From Actinobacteria bacterium OV320 (GTDB lineage Bacteria > Actinomycetota > Actinomycetes > Streptomycetales > Streptomycetaceae), in assembly GCA_001298545.1 (NCBI GenBank), contig LJCX01000025.1:372001-436000 (forward strand): DNA of 64,000 bases, read 5' to 3'. The notes below the pieces were generated by a model. It saw nothing but the letters and a program-made list of their open reading frames with translations. It did not search any database and was not told the origin of the DNA. Position numbers and translations under genes: made by a program. How positions within the stretch are numbered: the first letter of the stretch is position 1; each line of letters opens with the position of its first letter. Shown piece by piece: positions 41,856 to 51,174 of the stretch.

Positions 41856-44060
41856 ATGCCCCGCTTCAGCATCATCGTCCCGTCCCATGGGGTCGCGGGC
41901 CGGTTGTCCCTGGCGCTGGACTCCGTCCTGGCCCAGTCCTTCGGCGACTTCGAGCTGATCCCGGTCAGCGACGCGCCCGGCACCCCGGCCGCGGCCCTCG
42001 CCGCCGGGTACGCGCGGCGGGACTCCCGGGTGGCCCCGGTGCACTCGCCACCGTCCGACGGGCTGAGCGGGGCGCGCAACACCGGGATGCGGGCGGCGAC
42101 CGGCGCGTATCTGCTGTTCCTCGACGGTGACGACGTCCTCGCCCCGGGCGCCCTGGCGACGCTGGACGCCCGGCTGACCGAGACCGGTGACGTCGACGTG
42201 CTGTACACCGAGCACGAGCGCACCCCGTGGTGGGACGGCGAGCCGGCCAACCCGGCCGCCCCGCTGCTGGCGGGGGCACCGAAGGGCGCCTTCTCCCCCG
42301 CCGAGGCCCCGCACGTCACCGGCGTGCGGCTGCCCGCGTGGGGCACGCTCTACCGGCGCTCCTTCGTCGCCGAGCACCGGCTCACCTTCCCCGACGGGCA
42401 CTTCACGGACGTCGGCTTCGGCGGCCTGGTCACCGTGCACGCCGAGCGGATCGCGGTGCTGCGCTCGGTCGTCGTACGGCATCTGCTGCGGCGGCAGGGC
42501 AACCGGCTGAACCTGCCGGGCGCACACCATCCGGAGCTCCTGGACCGGATCGAGGCGGTGCTGACCCGGGCGGCCGAACGCGGGCTGTCCGGGGACCGGT
42601 CGGGTGCCCTCTTCGAGCAGCTCTTCGCCGCCGTCCTGAAGACGGCCGCACACCCGGCCCGGCTGACCGGGCGCCGCCGCCGGGCCTTCTTCCGCCGCGC
42701 GGGCCGGCTGTACCGGCGCCACCGCCCGGCCGGTTTCCGCGGGCCGGGCGGCAGCCTGGGGGTGCAGCACCGGCTGCTGGCGGCGGGGGCGTACACCGCG
42801 TTCCGCGCGCTGCGCGGCGCCAACCGGAAAGCCGCGGGCGCCGTCGAGCGCCTCCCGCGTCCCCAGGGCCTGCGCACCCGCCTGCTCTACCGGCGCCGGC
42901 TGCGCCGCCGTATCGACCCGAATCTGGCCGTGTACTGCGCCTACTGGGGGCGCGGCTACGCGTGCAGCCCGGCCGCGATCCACGCCAAGGCCGCCGAGCT
43001 CGCCCCGCACATCCGCTCGGTGTTCCTCGTCGAGGCCGACCAGGCGCACGCGATGCCGGACGGCGTCGACCACGCCGTCATCGGCAGCCGCCGCTACTGG
43101 GAGGTCCTGGCCCGCGCCAAGTACCTGGTCAACAACGCCAACTTCGCGGAGGGCGTGGTCAAGCGCGAGGGCAGTGTGCATGTGCAGACCCAGCACGGCA
43201 CCCCGCTCAAGAAGATGGGCGTCGACCAGTCCACGTACCCGGTCGTCGCCGCCGCGACCGGCTCCTTCACCAAGCTGCTGGGCCGCGTGGACCGCTGGGA
43301 CTACAACCTCTCCTCCAACACCCACTCCACCCAGATGTGGGAGCGCGCCTTCCCCGGCTCCTACGAGCAGCTGGAGTACGGCTATCCGCGCAACGACGTC
43401 TTCTACACGGCGACCGCGGCCGACGTGGCCCGGGTCCGGCGGGAGCTGGGGGTGCCGGAGGGCAGCACGGCCGTCCTGTACGCGCCCACCCACCGCGACT
43501 ACCACACCGGTTTCGAGCCGGGCCTGGACCTGGAGGCCTTCTGCGAGGCGGCCGGCGAGGACGTGGTCGTGCTGCTGCGGGCGCACTACTTCTACGACGG
43601 GGGTGGCCCGCGCGGCACCGGCCGGGTCATCGACGTCACCGGTCACCGCTCCTCCGAGGAGGTCTGTCTGGCCGCCGACGCGCTGGTCACCGACTACTCG
43701 TCGATCATGTTCGACTACGCCAACCTGGACCGTCCGATCGTCGTGTACGCCGACGACTGGGACGTCTACCGGGAGACCCGGGGCGTCTACTTCGACCTGC
43801 TGGAAGCCCCGCCGGGGCCGGTCGCCGGCACGCCCGAGGAGCTGGCCCGGGTGTTCCGCGACGGCTCGTACGCGGACTCCGGGTCCGCCGCCCGCCGGGC
43901 CGCGTTCCGTGCCCGTTTCTGCCAGTTCGACGACGGCCGGGCCGCCGAGCGCGTGGTGCGCCGGGTGCTGCTCGGCGAGCCGCCGGAGGCGATCGAGCCC
44001 GTACGGCCGCTCGCCGAGCGCGTCCCGGCCCCCGCCGCCTCCACCCTCGTAAGGAGCTGA
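41856..44060 (+). CDS. GT2/CDP-glycerol glycerophosphotransferase fusion 2, diverged GT2
   Basis: A 734-residue paralogue of its neighbours. The GT2 domain keeps the fold and the LFLDGDD motif, but the usual VDDRSPD is replaced by PVSDAPGTPAAAL and the acceptor-side WNK region by AWGTLYRRSF, so substrate or activity may differ. The C-terminal polymerase half is well kept: VQTQHGTPLKKMG, YGYPRNDVF, LYAPTHRDYHTG and VTDYSSIMFDYANLDRPIV. The ATG at 41856 has GAAAGAG upstream. It lies 224 bases after fusion 1, with a 14-bp repeat array between. Confidence 0.86.
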   Translation: MPRFSIIVPSHGVAGRLSLALDSVLAQSFGDFELIPVSDAPGTPAAALAAGYARRDSRVAPVHSPPSDGLSGARNTGMRAATGAYLLFLDGDDVLAPGALATLDARLTETGDVDVLYTEHERTPWWDGEPANPAAPLLAGAPKGAFSPAEAPHVTGVRLPAWGTLYRRSFVAEHRLTFPDGHFTDVGFGGLVTVHAERIAVLRSVVVRHLLRRQGNRLNLPGAHHPELLDRIEAVLTRAAERGLSGDRSGALFEQLFAAVLKTAAHPARLTGRRRRAFFRRAGRLYRRHRPAGFRGPGGSLGVQHRLLAAGAYTAFRALRGANRKAAGAVERLPRPQGLRTRLLYRRRLRRRIDPNLAVYCAYWGRGYACSPAAIHAKAAELAPHIRSVFLVEADQAHAMPDGVDHAVIGSRRYWEVLARAKYLVNNANFAEGVVKREGSVHVQTQHGTPLKKMGVDQSTYPVVAAATGSFTKLLGRVDRWDYNLSSNTHSTQMWERAFPGSYEQLEYGYPRNDVFYTATAADVARVRRELGVPEGSTAVLYAPTHRDYHTGFEPGLDLEAFCEAAGEDVVVLLRAHYFYDGGGPRGTGRVIDVTGHRSSEEVCLAADALVTDYSSIMFDYANLDRPIVVYADDWDVYRETRGVYFDLLEAPPGPVAGTPEELARVFRDGSYADSGSAARRAAFRARFCQFDDGRAAERVVRRVLLGEPPEAIEPVRPLAERVPAPAASTLVRS

Positions 44061-44068
44061 CCTCCGCA

Positions 44069-46291
44069 GTGCCCCGCTTCAGCATCATCGTCCCCTGTTT
44101 CAAGGTGCAGGGCTTCCTGCGCGAGTGTCTCGACTCGGTCCTGGAGCAGTCGTACCGGGACATCGAGGTGATCGCCGTCGACGACCGCTCGCCCGACGGC
44201 TGCGGCGCGATCCTCGACGAGTACGCGGCCCGCGACGACCGTGTCCGGGTCCTGCACCTGCCGGAGAACGCCGGCCTCGGCCGCGCCCGCAACGCCGGTA
44301 TGCCGCTCGCGGGCGGCGACTACCTGTTCTTCCTCGACAGCGACGACACCCTCACCCCGGGCGCGCTGCGCGCGATGGCCGACCGGCTCGACGAAGCCGG
44401 CGACCCGGACGTGCTGGTCTTCGACTACGCGCGCACCTACTGGTGGGGCGGCACCCGCAGGAACGCCCTGGCCCACATCCTCGCGGAGGCGGGCGACGGC
44501 ACCTTCACGGCCGCCGAACACCCGGAGATCCTCGACCTGTTGATGGTCGTGTGGAACAAGGTCTACCGGCGGGAGTTCGTCGAGAGGAACGACTTCTCCT
44601 TCCCGCCCGGCTACTACGAGGACACCCCCTGGACGTTCCCGGTCATGCTCAGCGCGGAGCGGATCGCCACGCTGGACCGGATCTGCCTGAACTACCGCCA
44701 GCGGCGGCAGGGCAACATCCTGTCCACCACCAGCCGTAAGCACTTCGACATCCACGACCAGTACGAGCGGGTCTTCTCCTTCGTCGACTCCCGCCCCGCA
44801 CTGGCGAGTTGGCGGCCATATCTGCACCGCAAGATGGGCGAGCACTGTCTCGACATCCTCGCCAAGCCGGACCGGCTGCCGCCGTCGGACAAGGGCGAGT
44901 TCTTCCGCCGTACGGCCGAGCTGTTCGCCCGCCACCGGCCCGCCGGTGAGCCGGTGCCCGCCGAACTCCGGGTCCTGGAAGGCGGCTACGCGGCCTACCG
45001 GATCAAGCGGAGGGCCGGGCAGACGGGCCGGGAGTTCGTCCGGCGCGGCGGGCAGGCGGGCCGGGCGGCGGCCGGGCGGCTGCGCCGGGGTCCGGACGCC
45101 CTGCGCGGGCATCGCCCGGTGGACCCGCACCTCGTCCTGTACTCCGCGTTCTCGCACCGGGGCGTGCTCGGCGATCCCGGAGCCGTCTACGAGAAGGCGC
45201 GGGAGATCGCACCGCAGTTGCGCGGGGTGTGGGTGGTGCGCGACGAGGAGACGGCCGAGCGGCTCCCGGCGGGCGTGGAGCACGTGCTGCTCGACTCCCC
45301 CGCCTACCGCAGGGTCGGCGCGCGGGCCGGCTTCTTCGTCAACAACGTCAACTGGCCCGGCACCCTGGCCAAACGGCCAGGCAGCGTCCACATCCACACC
45401 CACCAGGGCACCCCGCTGAAGTACATGGCGGCCGACCTGCTCCAGCGGCCCGGCGCCCGGCACGGCGTGGACGTGCCGCAGATGCTGCGCCGCGCCGACC
45501 GCTGGGACTACAGCCTGGTCGCCAACCAGCACTCCGAGCTGGTGTGGGAGCGGGCGTACCCGTGCCACTTCACCTCGGTGCGGACCGGGAGCCCGCGCAA
45601 CGACGTGCTGGTGAACGCCGGTGCGCAGGCGGGTCTCGCGGTCCGCGCGCGGCTCGGGATCCCGGCCGGTCACACGGTCGTGCTGTACGCGCCGACCCGC
45701 CGCGAGTACGTGCGCGGCGGGCACGTCGACCGGCTCGACCTGGCCCGGCTCGCCGCCGACCTGGGCGAAGGGCACACCCTCGTCGTACGGCTGCACCCGT
45801 CGCTGGCGACCGGTCCGGCGCGCGGCGCGGGCCTGGCCGACCTGCACCGGCGCGGGGTGCTGGTGGACGCGACGGACGAGCCGCGGGTCGAGGACGTCAT
45901 GCTCGCCTCCGACGTCCTGGTCACCGACTACTCGGCCCTGATGTTCGACTACGCCAACCTGGACCGGCCGATCGTCGTCCACGCCGACGACTGGGCCGCG
46001 TACACGGCGAGCCGGGGCGCCTACTTCGACGTCACCGCCGACGCGCCCGGCCAGGTCTCGCGCACCTACCGGGAGCTGGCCTGGCTGCTGACCTCCGGCA
46101 GCTGGCGCGACGAGGAGTCGGCGCGGCTGCGGGCGGGCTTCCGGGAGCGGTTCTGCGCCTACGACGACGGGCGGGCCGCCGAGCGGGTCGTCCGCCGGCT
46201 GCTGCTGGGCGAGGAGCTCCCCGAGGAGCTCGCCGCCCTCCCGAAGGTTCCGGGACCGGCCGGCGCCCGCGATCTGCTCGCGTCGACGTGA
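44069..46291 (+). CDS. GT2/CDP-glycerol glycerophosphotransferase fusion 3
   Basis: A 740-residue paralogue. The GT2 half is close to fusion 1 (PRFSIIVPCFKVQGFLRECL, VDDRSPDGCG, FFLDSDD, PPGYYEDTPWTFP). The polymerase half is the most divergent of the three: HTHQGTPLKYM instead of QTQHGTPLK, TGSPRNDVL instead of YGYPRNDVF, and LYAPTRREY. The GTG at 44069 follows AAGGAG by 12 bases and is only 8 bases after the previous stop, so the two genes are co-transcribed. Its own stop overlaps the next start (GTGA). Confidence 0.86.
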   Translation: MPRFSIIVPCFKVQGFLRECLDSVLEQSYRDIEVIAVDDRSPDGCGAILDEYAARDDRVRVLHLPENAGLGRARNAGMPLAGGDYLFFLDSDDTLTPGALRAMADRLDEAGDPDVLVFDYARTYWWGGTRRNALAHILAEAGDGTFTAAEHPEILDLLMVVWNKVYRREFVERNDFSFPPGYYEDTPWTFPVMLSAERIATLDRICLNYRQRRQGNILSTTSRKHFDIHDQYERVFSFVDSRPALASWRPYLHRKMGEHCLDILAKPDRLPPSDKGEFFRRTAELFARHRPAGEPVPAELRVLEGGYAAYRIKRRAGQTGREFVRRGGQAGRAAAGRLRRGPDALRGHRPVDPHLVLYSAFSHRGVLGDPGAVYEKAREIAPQLRGVWVVRDEETAERLPAGVEHVLLDSPAYRRVGARAGFFVNNVNWPGTLAKRPGSVHIHTHQGTPLKYMAADLLQRPGARHGVDVPQMLRRADRWDYSLVANQHSELVWERAYPCHFTSVRTGSPRNDVLVNAGAQAGLAVRARLGIPAGHTVVLYAPTRREYVRGGHVDRLDLARLAADLGEGHTLVVRLHPSLATGPARGAGLADLHRRGVLVDATDEPRVEDVMLASDVLVTDYSALMFDYANLDRPIVVHADDWAAYTASRGAYFDVTADAPGQVSRTYRELAWLLTSGSWRDEESARLRAGFRERFCAYDDGRAAERVVRRLLLGEELPEELAALPKVPGPAGARDLLAST

Positions 46292-47577
46292 CACCTCCCC
46301 TGCGGCCGCGCACCTGGGTGCTGGTCCTGGTCGCCGTGTTCGCGCTGCTCCAGCTCGCGAACGTGACCGGCCGGGACACCCCGGACAGCAAGAACTACCT
46401 GTCGTACGCACTGAGTCTGCGCGGTGAGGGCAAGCGCGAGGCGGCGGCCGTGACCATCGCCTACGCCTGCGCGGGCGAGGCCTCGATCGCGGCCCGCCGG
46501 CAGAGCGTGGACGTGCTCCGCTTCGACGGTCCCGACCCGGGCCGCCGGGTCACCGCCGAGTGCCGCGAGCGGGAGTGGCGCGCCGTCGACGCGCGGCTCG
46601 AGGCAGGACAGACCGGCGGGCACACCGTGCCGTTCATGCCGGAGCGCTTCATGCGGATCTTCGAGGCGCGGCCCGGCTACCCGGTGTTCCTGCTGCCGTT
46701 CATCACCCTGTTCGGCGTCACCTGGGGCGTGTGGCTGGCGGGTGTCGCGGTGACGGCGGCGGGCGGGGTGCTGGTGTTCCTGATCCTGCGCACCCGGCGC
46801 GCGCCGACCTCCGCCTGTCTGACCGGGCAGGCCCTGTACTACGTGCTGCCGTGCGGGACGACCGCCATGCGCCCGATGACCGAGGGCCTGCTGCTGGCGC
46901 TGACGCTGGCGGCGGTGTGGGGGTGCGCGCTGGCACTGGACGACGAGGTGCGGGCGGGGGCGTGGCTGGTCGGCGGCTCGCTGGCCGCCCTGTTCACCGT
47001 CAAGCACTCGCAGGCGCTGTTCCTCGGGCTGTGTCTGGCGGGCGCGGGCGCGCTGATCGCCGTACGGCGCCGGCGGCGCGGCCGGCCGCCGGGGCGGGGG
47101 GTGGTCGTGGTGGCCGTGGCGGGTGGTTTCGGGGTGCTGGGGACGCTGGTACTGGCGAGGCTGCTGCACTATCCGTCCGAGTCGGAGAGCCTCCAGGATC
47201 TGCTGACCCACCACTTCGACCGGCCGGACCGCACGCAGGTGTGGCCGGAGTTCCTGCGGCTCCAGGGGAACTTCTGGGTGGAGTGGCTGCGCCGGCAGCT
47301 GTGGGAGCCGCTGTTCGTGGCCGCGCTGGCGGCCGGGGCGTGGGGGGTGGCGCGGGGGCGGCGGCGGGCGTTCGGCGTCTTCGTGCTCGGCGCCGCCTGC
47401 ACCGGGGTCCTCACCCAGGCCGGGCACCCGGACATCGGCATCTGGGGCGACCGGTTGATCGTGCTGGCGTGGCTGCTGCCGGTACTGGGGGTGCCGCTGC
47501 TGCTCGAGCCCGTGCTGCGGGGGCGGGTGGCCCTGCCGGCCCAAGAAGGCGCCGATCGGGCTCACTCCTTGAGGTGA
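46288..47577 (+). CDS. Polytopic membrane protein, GT-C glycosyltransferase-like
   Basis: A 429-residue membrane protein with about eight hydrophobic segments. After the first helix it has an Asp/Glu-bearing outer loop (RDTPDSKNYLSYALSLRGEG), as GT-C enzymes that use lipid-linked sugars do, then a cysteine-containing loop. The GTG start overlaps the stop of fusion 3 (GTGA), which ties it to the polymer genes. I do not recognise a named family; a lipid-phosphosugar transferase acting outside the membrane is the best guess. Confidence 0.72.
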   Translation: MTPPLRPRTWVLVLVAVFALLQLANVTGRDTPDSKNYLSYALSLRGEGKREAAAVTIAYACAGEASIAARRQSVDVLRFDGPDPGRRVTAECREREWRAVDARLEAGQTGGHTVPFMPERFMRIFEARPGYPVFLLPFITLFGVTWGVWLAGVAVTAAGGVLVFLILRTRRAPTSACLTGQALYYVLPCGTTAMRPMTEGLLLALTLAAVWGCALALDDEVRAGAWLVGGSLAALFTVKHSQALFLGLCLAGAGALIAVRRRRRGRPPGRGVVVVAVAGGFGVLGTLVLARLLHYPSESESLQDLLTHHFDRPDRTQVWPEFLRLQGNFWVEWLRRQLWEPLFVAALAAGAWGVARGRRRAFGVFVLGAACTGVLTQAGHPDIGIWGDRLIVLAWLLPVLGVPLLLEPVLRGRVALPAQEGADRAHSLR

Positions 47578-47718
47578 CTTTCGGCAAGGCCGTTGACCGG
47601 GCGGGAAGATACGGCCAATGGCCCTCTTTGCCCAGCTCGGACCCCCGAACGGTGCGCTGTCGCGCCCCCTGCCCGGTTCCCTGTTCGACTCCCTCCCCGA
47701 CGCGGCCCGGTCCGGCGC

Positions 47719-47778
47719 GGCCGGATGTGGTGCGGCCGGATGTGGTGCGGCCGGATGTGGTGCGGCCGGATGTGGTGC
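47719..47778 (+). repeat. Four exact 15-bp repeats carrying in-frame ATG codons
   Basis: Four identical copies of GGCCGGATGTGGTGC at 47719, 47734, 47749 and 47764. Each contains an ATG in the same frame as the following membrane-protein gene, so copy-number change would keep the frame. The surrounding 220-bp gap shows no other gene I can support. Confidence 0.9.
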
Positions 47779-47799
47779 GTTCCGGTCCGGTGCCGTCCG

Positions 47800-49359
47800 T
47801 TGAGCACCGGGGTCCAGACCCGGCGGCGCACGCTCGGTGTGACGGCGCTGCGCGGCGGGCGGGGGTGGCGGCCGACCCCGTACCAGAGCGTCGGCTTCCT
47901 GTTCTGGCTGCTGATGTCGCTGGCGTACTGGCGGGTGCCGCAGTGCTGCGACGCAGGCCAGCACGCGGCGGTCGTCGAACGCCTGAAGGACCGTCTGCTG
48001 AACCCGCGGCACCCGATGGGCGACCTGCCGGGCGCGGGCAGCCCCTACTACTCGCCGTACGCGGTGGCGGAGGGCGCGTTCGCCCGGGTGAGCGGGCTGA
48101 CGGGCTGGGCGGTGCTGCGGGTCGCCGGCCCGGTGAACCTGCTGGTGCTGCTGACCGGCATCGGCCGCTTCACGCGCGTGCTGACGCCGAGACCGTGGGC
48201 GCCGGTGCTGGCGCTGGCGGCGATGACGCTGCTGTGGGGCACCGAGCGGGCCTGGTGGAGCGGTTACCTGGGCCTGATGTCGATGACCGGCAACCTCGGC
48301 TACCCGTCCACCTTCGCCATCGGGCTCACCTTCTGGGCGTGGGCCCTGGCGGGCACGCGCGCGCGTGACGCGCGCCGGGTGCGCTACGTGGGTCCGAGCG
48401 GGCTGCGCGGCTACACGGGGTACGTGACCCTGGGCGCGCTGTACGGGGTGATCCTGCTGGTGCATCCGATCACGGCGATCGCGGCGGTGACCGGGGGCGC
48501 GGCCTTCGTCGTGGGGTGGCAGCGGGGGTGGCGGGCCGCGGTGGCCGCCCGGTGGGCGGTGGCGGGGGCCGTGGCGCTGCTGGTGGCCGCTGTCTGGCCG
48601 TACTTCGACGTGTTCGAGCTGGCCGGGAACGGCAGCGTGGACGCGATGCACCGGCGGCTGTACGACGATCCGCTGGGCCACTTCTGGCTGGCGCTGCTGG
48701 GGGTGCCGGCGCTGTGGGCGCGGGGCCGCCGCTCGGTGCGCGATCCGCTGGTGCTGATGTTCGCCCTGGAGTGCCTGGTGGTGGCGTACGGCTTCGTCAG
48801 CGGCCACTACACCTGTGGGCGGATCCTCGGGCTCACCCTGGTGCCGCTCCAGTTCGCCCTGGCCGTGGAACTGGCGGCGCCCCGTCCCTGGCGGGTGGGG
48901 CGGCGGGTGCTGGGCGCGGTCGCGACGGCCGCGGCCTGCCTCGGTTTCCTCACGGTGCAGGCGGGGGCGGTCGTGCCGCGCGCGCTGGACCCGGTCGGCT
49001 TCGAACCGCCGCCGCGCTGGCCCGCGTACGACTGGGCGGCGCGGCACATCGGGCCCGGCGAGGTGGTGGTCACCGACGGGTACTACGCGGTCCACACGAT
49101 CGCCGGGTACGGGCCGAACCTGGCCGCGCCGGCCTGGCCGGACGCGGCCCTGGACGAACGGGAGCGGCTACGGCGCCTCGACGACGTCCGCACCTACCTC
49201 TCCCTCGGGTCGACCCGCGCCGAGCGGGTGGGGATCGCCCACCGCTACCGCATCCGCTGGCTGCTGCTGACGCGCTGGCACCCGGTGCCCGAGGAGGCCG
49301 TGGTGGTGGCGTGGAGCCGGCGGACGGGGGAGGTGCTGGCGCGGGTCGGGACCCGCTGA
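47800..49359 (+). CDS. Polytopic membrane protein, GT-C-like, start uncertain
   Basis: About 519 residues with some ten membrane helices and a C-terminal outer domain (YDWAARHIGPGEVVVTDGYY) like those of membrane mannosyl- or arabinosyl-transferase relatives. An outer loop after the first helix (CCDAGQHAAVVERLKDRLLN) carries an acidic residue where GT-C enzymes have theirs. The start is uncertain: TTG at 47800 has no ribosome site, and the ATG codons in the upstream 15-bp repeats are in frame. It follows the previous GT-C-like gene by 222 bases. No named family recognised. Confidence 0.7.
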   Translation: MSTGVQTRRRTLGVTALRGGRGWRPTPYQSVGFLFWLLMSLAYWRVPQCCDAGQHAAVVERLKDRLLNPRHPMGDLPGAGSPYYSPYAVAEGAFARVSGLTGWAVLRVAGPVNLLVLLTGIGRFTRVLTPRPWAPVLALAAMTLLWGTERAWWSGYLGLMSMTGNLGYPSTFAIGLTFWAWALAGTRARDARRVRYVGPSGLRGYTGYVTLGALYGVILLVHPITAIAAVTGGAAFVVGWQRGWRAAVAARWAVAGAVALLVAAVWPYFDVFELAGNGSVDAMHRRLYDDPLGHFWLALLGVPALWARGRRSVRDPLVLMFALECLVVAYGFVSGHYTCGRILGLTLVPLQFALAVELAAPRPWRVGRRVLGAVATAAACLGFLTVQAGAVVPRALDPVGFEPPPRWPAYDWAARHIGPGEVVVTDGYYAVHTIAGYGPNLAAPAWPDAALDERERLRRLDDVRTYLSLGSTRAERVGIAHRYRIRWLLLTRWHPVPEEAVVVAWSRRTGEVLARVGTR

Positions 49360-49381
49360 ACCGCCCGGAAGCGGCCGGGGA

Positions 49382-49795
<414 letters not shown>

Positions 49796-49886
49796 GGATG
49801 AACCATCCCTCTCGGAAGTCGTGTCGGGGGGTGGCCGGCCCTCGCGCCGTTCGCGTCCGGACCGCCTCACGGAGATAAGTAGAGCA

Positions 49887-49908
49887 CACAATTAAGTTGT
49901 GCACAACT
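49887..49908. promoter_or_regulatory. OhrR operator between ohrA and ohrR
   Basis: Two overlapping inverted repeats: CACAATTAAGTTGTG (49887-49901, near-perfect) and the perfect palindrome AGTTGTGCACAACT (49895-49908). OhrR-type sites have the form ACAATT-AATTGT, so both genes are probably repressed from here and released on peroxide oxidation of OhrR. Confidence 0.75.
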
Positions 49909-49937
49909 AAATGGCTCGCTGGAGCTACCCTGGAGGC

Positions 49938-50435
49938 ATGACCGCGACGCCCACACCCGCAGCGCAGGAGAACGCCGAGGAGAACTGGCTCCGCCTGGAC
50001 AGCCAGATCTGCTTCTCCCTGCACGCCGCCTCGCGCGCCTTCAACGGCGTGTACCGCGTGATCCTCAAGGAACTCGGGCTGACCTACCCGCAGTACCTGG
50101 TACTGCTGGTCCTGTGGGAGCACGGCGAACTGCCCGTGAAGAAGCTCGGCGAACACCTCCGCCTCGACTCCGGCACACTCTCCCCGCTGCTCAAGCGGCT
50201 GGAATCGGCGGGCCTGGTGCGCAGGGAGCGCAGCGCGCGCGACGAGCGCTCGGTGGAGATCCGGCTCACCGAGGAGGGCACGGCCCTGCGCGAGCGGGCC
50301 CTGCGGGTGCCGCGCCGGATCGTTTCGGCGACCGGGTTCGACCTGGACGAGATCCGGGACCTGCGCGAGCACCTCGACCAGCTCACCTCGGCCCTCGACG
50401 CGGCGGCCCTGGAGGAGGAGCCGGAGCGCGGATGA
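49938..50435 (+). CDS. ohrR: MarR-family peroxide-sensing repressor OhrR
   Basis: A 165-residue MarR protein. The sensing cysteine Cys25 lies in DSQICFSLHAASRAF, the usual OhrR position, and the winged helix reads VKKLGEHLRLDSGTLSPLLK with the arginine-rich wing (RRERSARDERSVEI). It represses ohrA and itself and lets go when the cysteine is oxidised by organic peroxide. The ATG at 49938 has GGAGG only one base away; an in-frame ATG at 49911, directly after the operator, is the alternative. Confidence 0.93.
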   Translation: MTATPTPAAQENAEENWLRLDSQICFSLHAASRAFNGVYRVILKELGLTYPQYLVLLVLWEHGELPVKKLGEHLRLDSGTLSPLLKRLESAGLVRRERSARDERSVEIRLTEEGTALRERALRVPRRIVSATGFDLDEIRDLREHLDQLTSALDAAALEEEPERG

Positions 50436-50451
50436 CGGGCCGGGCCCTCAA

Positions 50452-50487
50452 GTTCCCCGGGTTCCCCGAGTTCCCCGAGTTCCCCGT
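50452..50487. repeat. 9-bp tandem repeat, four copies
   Basis: GTTCCCCGG, GTTCCCCGA, GTTCCCCGA and GTTCCCCGT in direct succession, in the 60-bp gap between the convergent ohrR and response-regulator genes. Confidence 0.85.
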
Positions 50488-50496
50488 CGACCCGGG

Positions 50497-51141
50497 TCAG
50501 GCGTTGTTCAGATACGCCAGCACCGCCAGCACCCGTCGGTGGCCGCTGTCGCTCGGGGGGAGGCTCAGCTTCAGGAACACGTTGCCGATATGTTTGCTGA
50601 CGGACCGTTCGGTGATGACGAGGGTGTCGGCGATGGTGGCGTTGTCGCGGCCCTCGGCCATGAGCTTCAGCACCTCGCGCTCGCGCGGGGTGAGCGAGTC
50701 CAGTGGTGAGTCGCGGCGGCGGGACATCAGCTCCGTGACGACCTCGGGGTCGAGAGCCGTACCGCCGGAGGCGACCCGCTCCAGGGCGTCCAGGAACTCG
50801 TCCACCCGGCCCACGCGGTCCTTCAGCAGATAGCCGACCCCGCTCGCGCCCCCGCCCAGCAGTTCGGCGGCATAGGACTCCTCGACGTACTGGGAGAGCA
50901 CCAGCACCGGCAGGCCGGGAATCCTCTCGCGGGCCTCCAGCGCGGCCCGCAGCCCCTCGTCGCGGAAGCCCGGCGGCATCCGTACGTCGAGCACCGCCAC
51001 GTCCGGCCGGTGCCGCAGGAGCGCCGGCAGAACCTCGGGGCCGGAGCCGACGACGGCCACGACCTCGTGCCCGGCCGATGTCAGCAGCAGGACCAGGCCC
51101 TCCCTGAGCAGGGCATTGTCCTCGGCCATCACGATCCTCAT
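50497..51141 (-). CDS. LuxR/NarL-type response regulator without adjacent kinase
   Basis: A 214-residue two-component response regulator. The receiver has the acidic pair in MAEDN, phospho-acceptor Asp52 in VAVLDVRMPP, and the switch lysine in YLLKD. The C-terminal LuxR helix-turn-helix is LTPREREVLKLMAEGRDNAT with RSVSKHIGNVFLKL. The usual partner histidine kinase gene is missing: the next gene upstream on the same strand is a TetR regulator. The short gap reads like the coupled tail of a lost gene (its last codons would be GAG GTG GCA TGA, overlapping the ATG). Confidence 0.9.
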   Translation of the reverse strand: MRIVMAEDNALLREGLVLLLTSAGHEVVAVVGSGPEVLPALLRHRPDVAVLDVRMPPGFRDEGLRAALEARERIPGLPVLVLSQYVEESYAAELLGGGASGVGYLLKDRVGRVDEFLDALERVASGGTALDPEVVTELMSRRRDSPLDSLTPREREVLKLMAEGRDNATIADTLVITERSVSKHIGNVFLKLSLPPSDSGHRRVLAVLAYLNNA

Positions 51142-51174
51142 GCCACCTCGGCTCCCGTCACGGCGTCGGCGCCC

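Noticed and set aside
47618..47803. A 61-codon frame before the second GT-C-like gene (GAAGC repeats)
   Set aside because: It is mostly the translation of the 15-bp tandem repeat, has no ribosome site and no recognisable domain.
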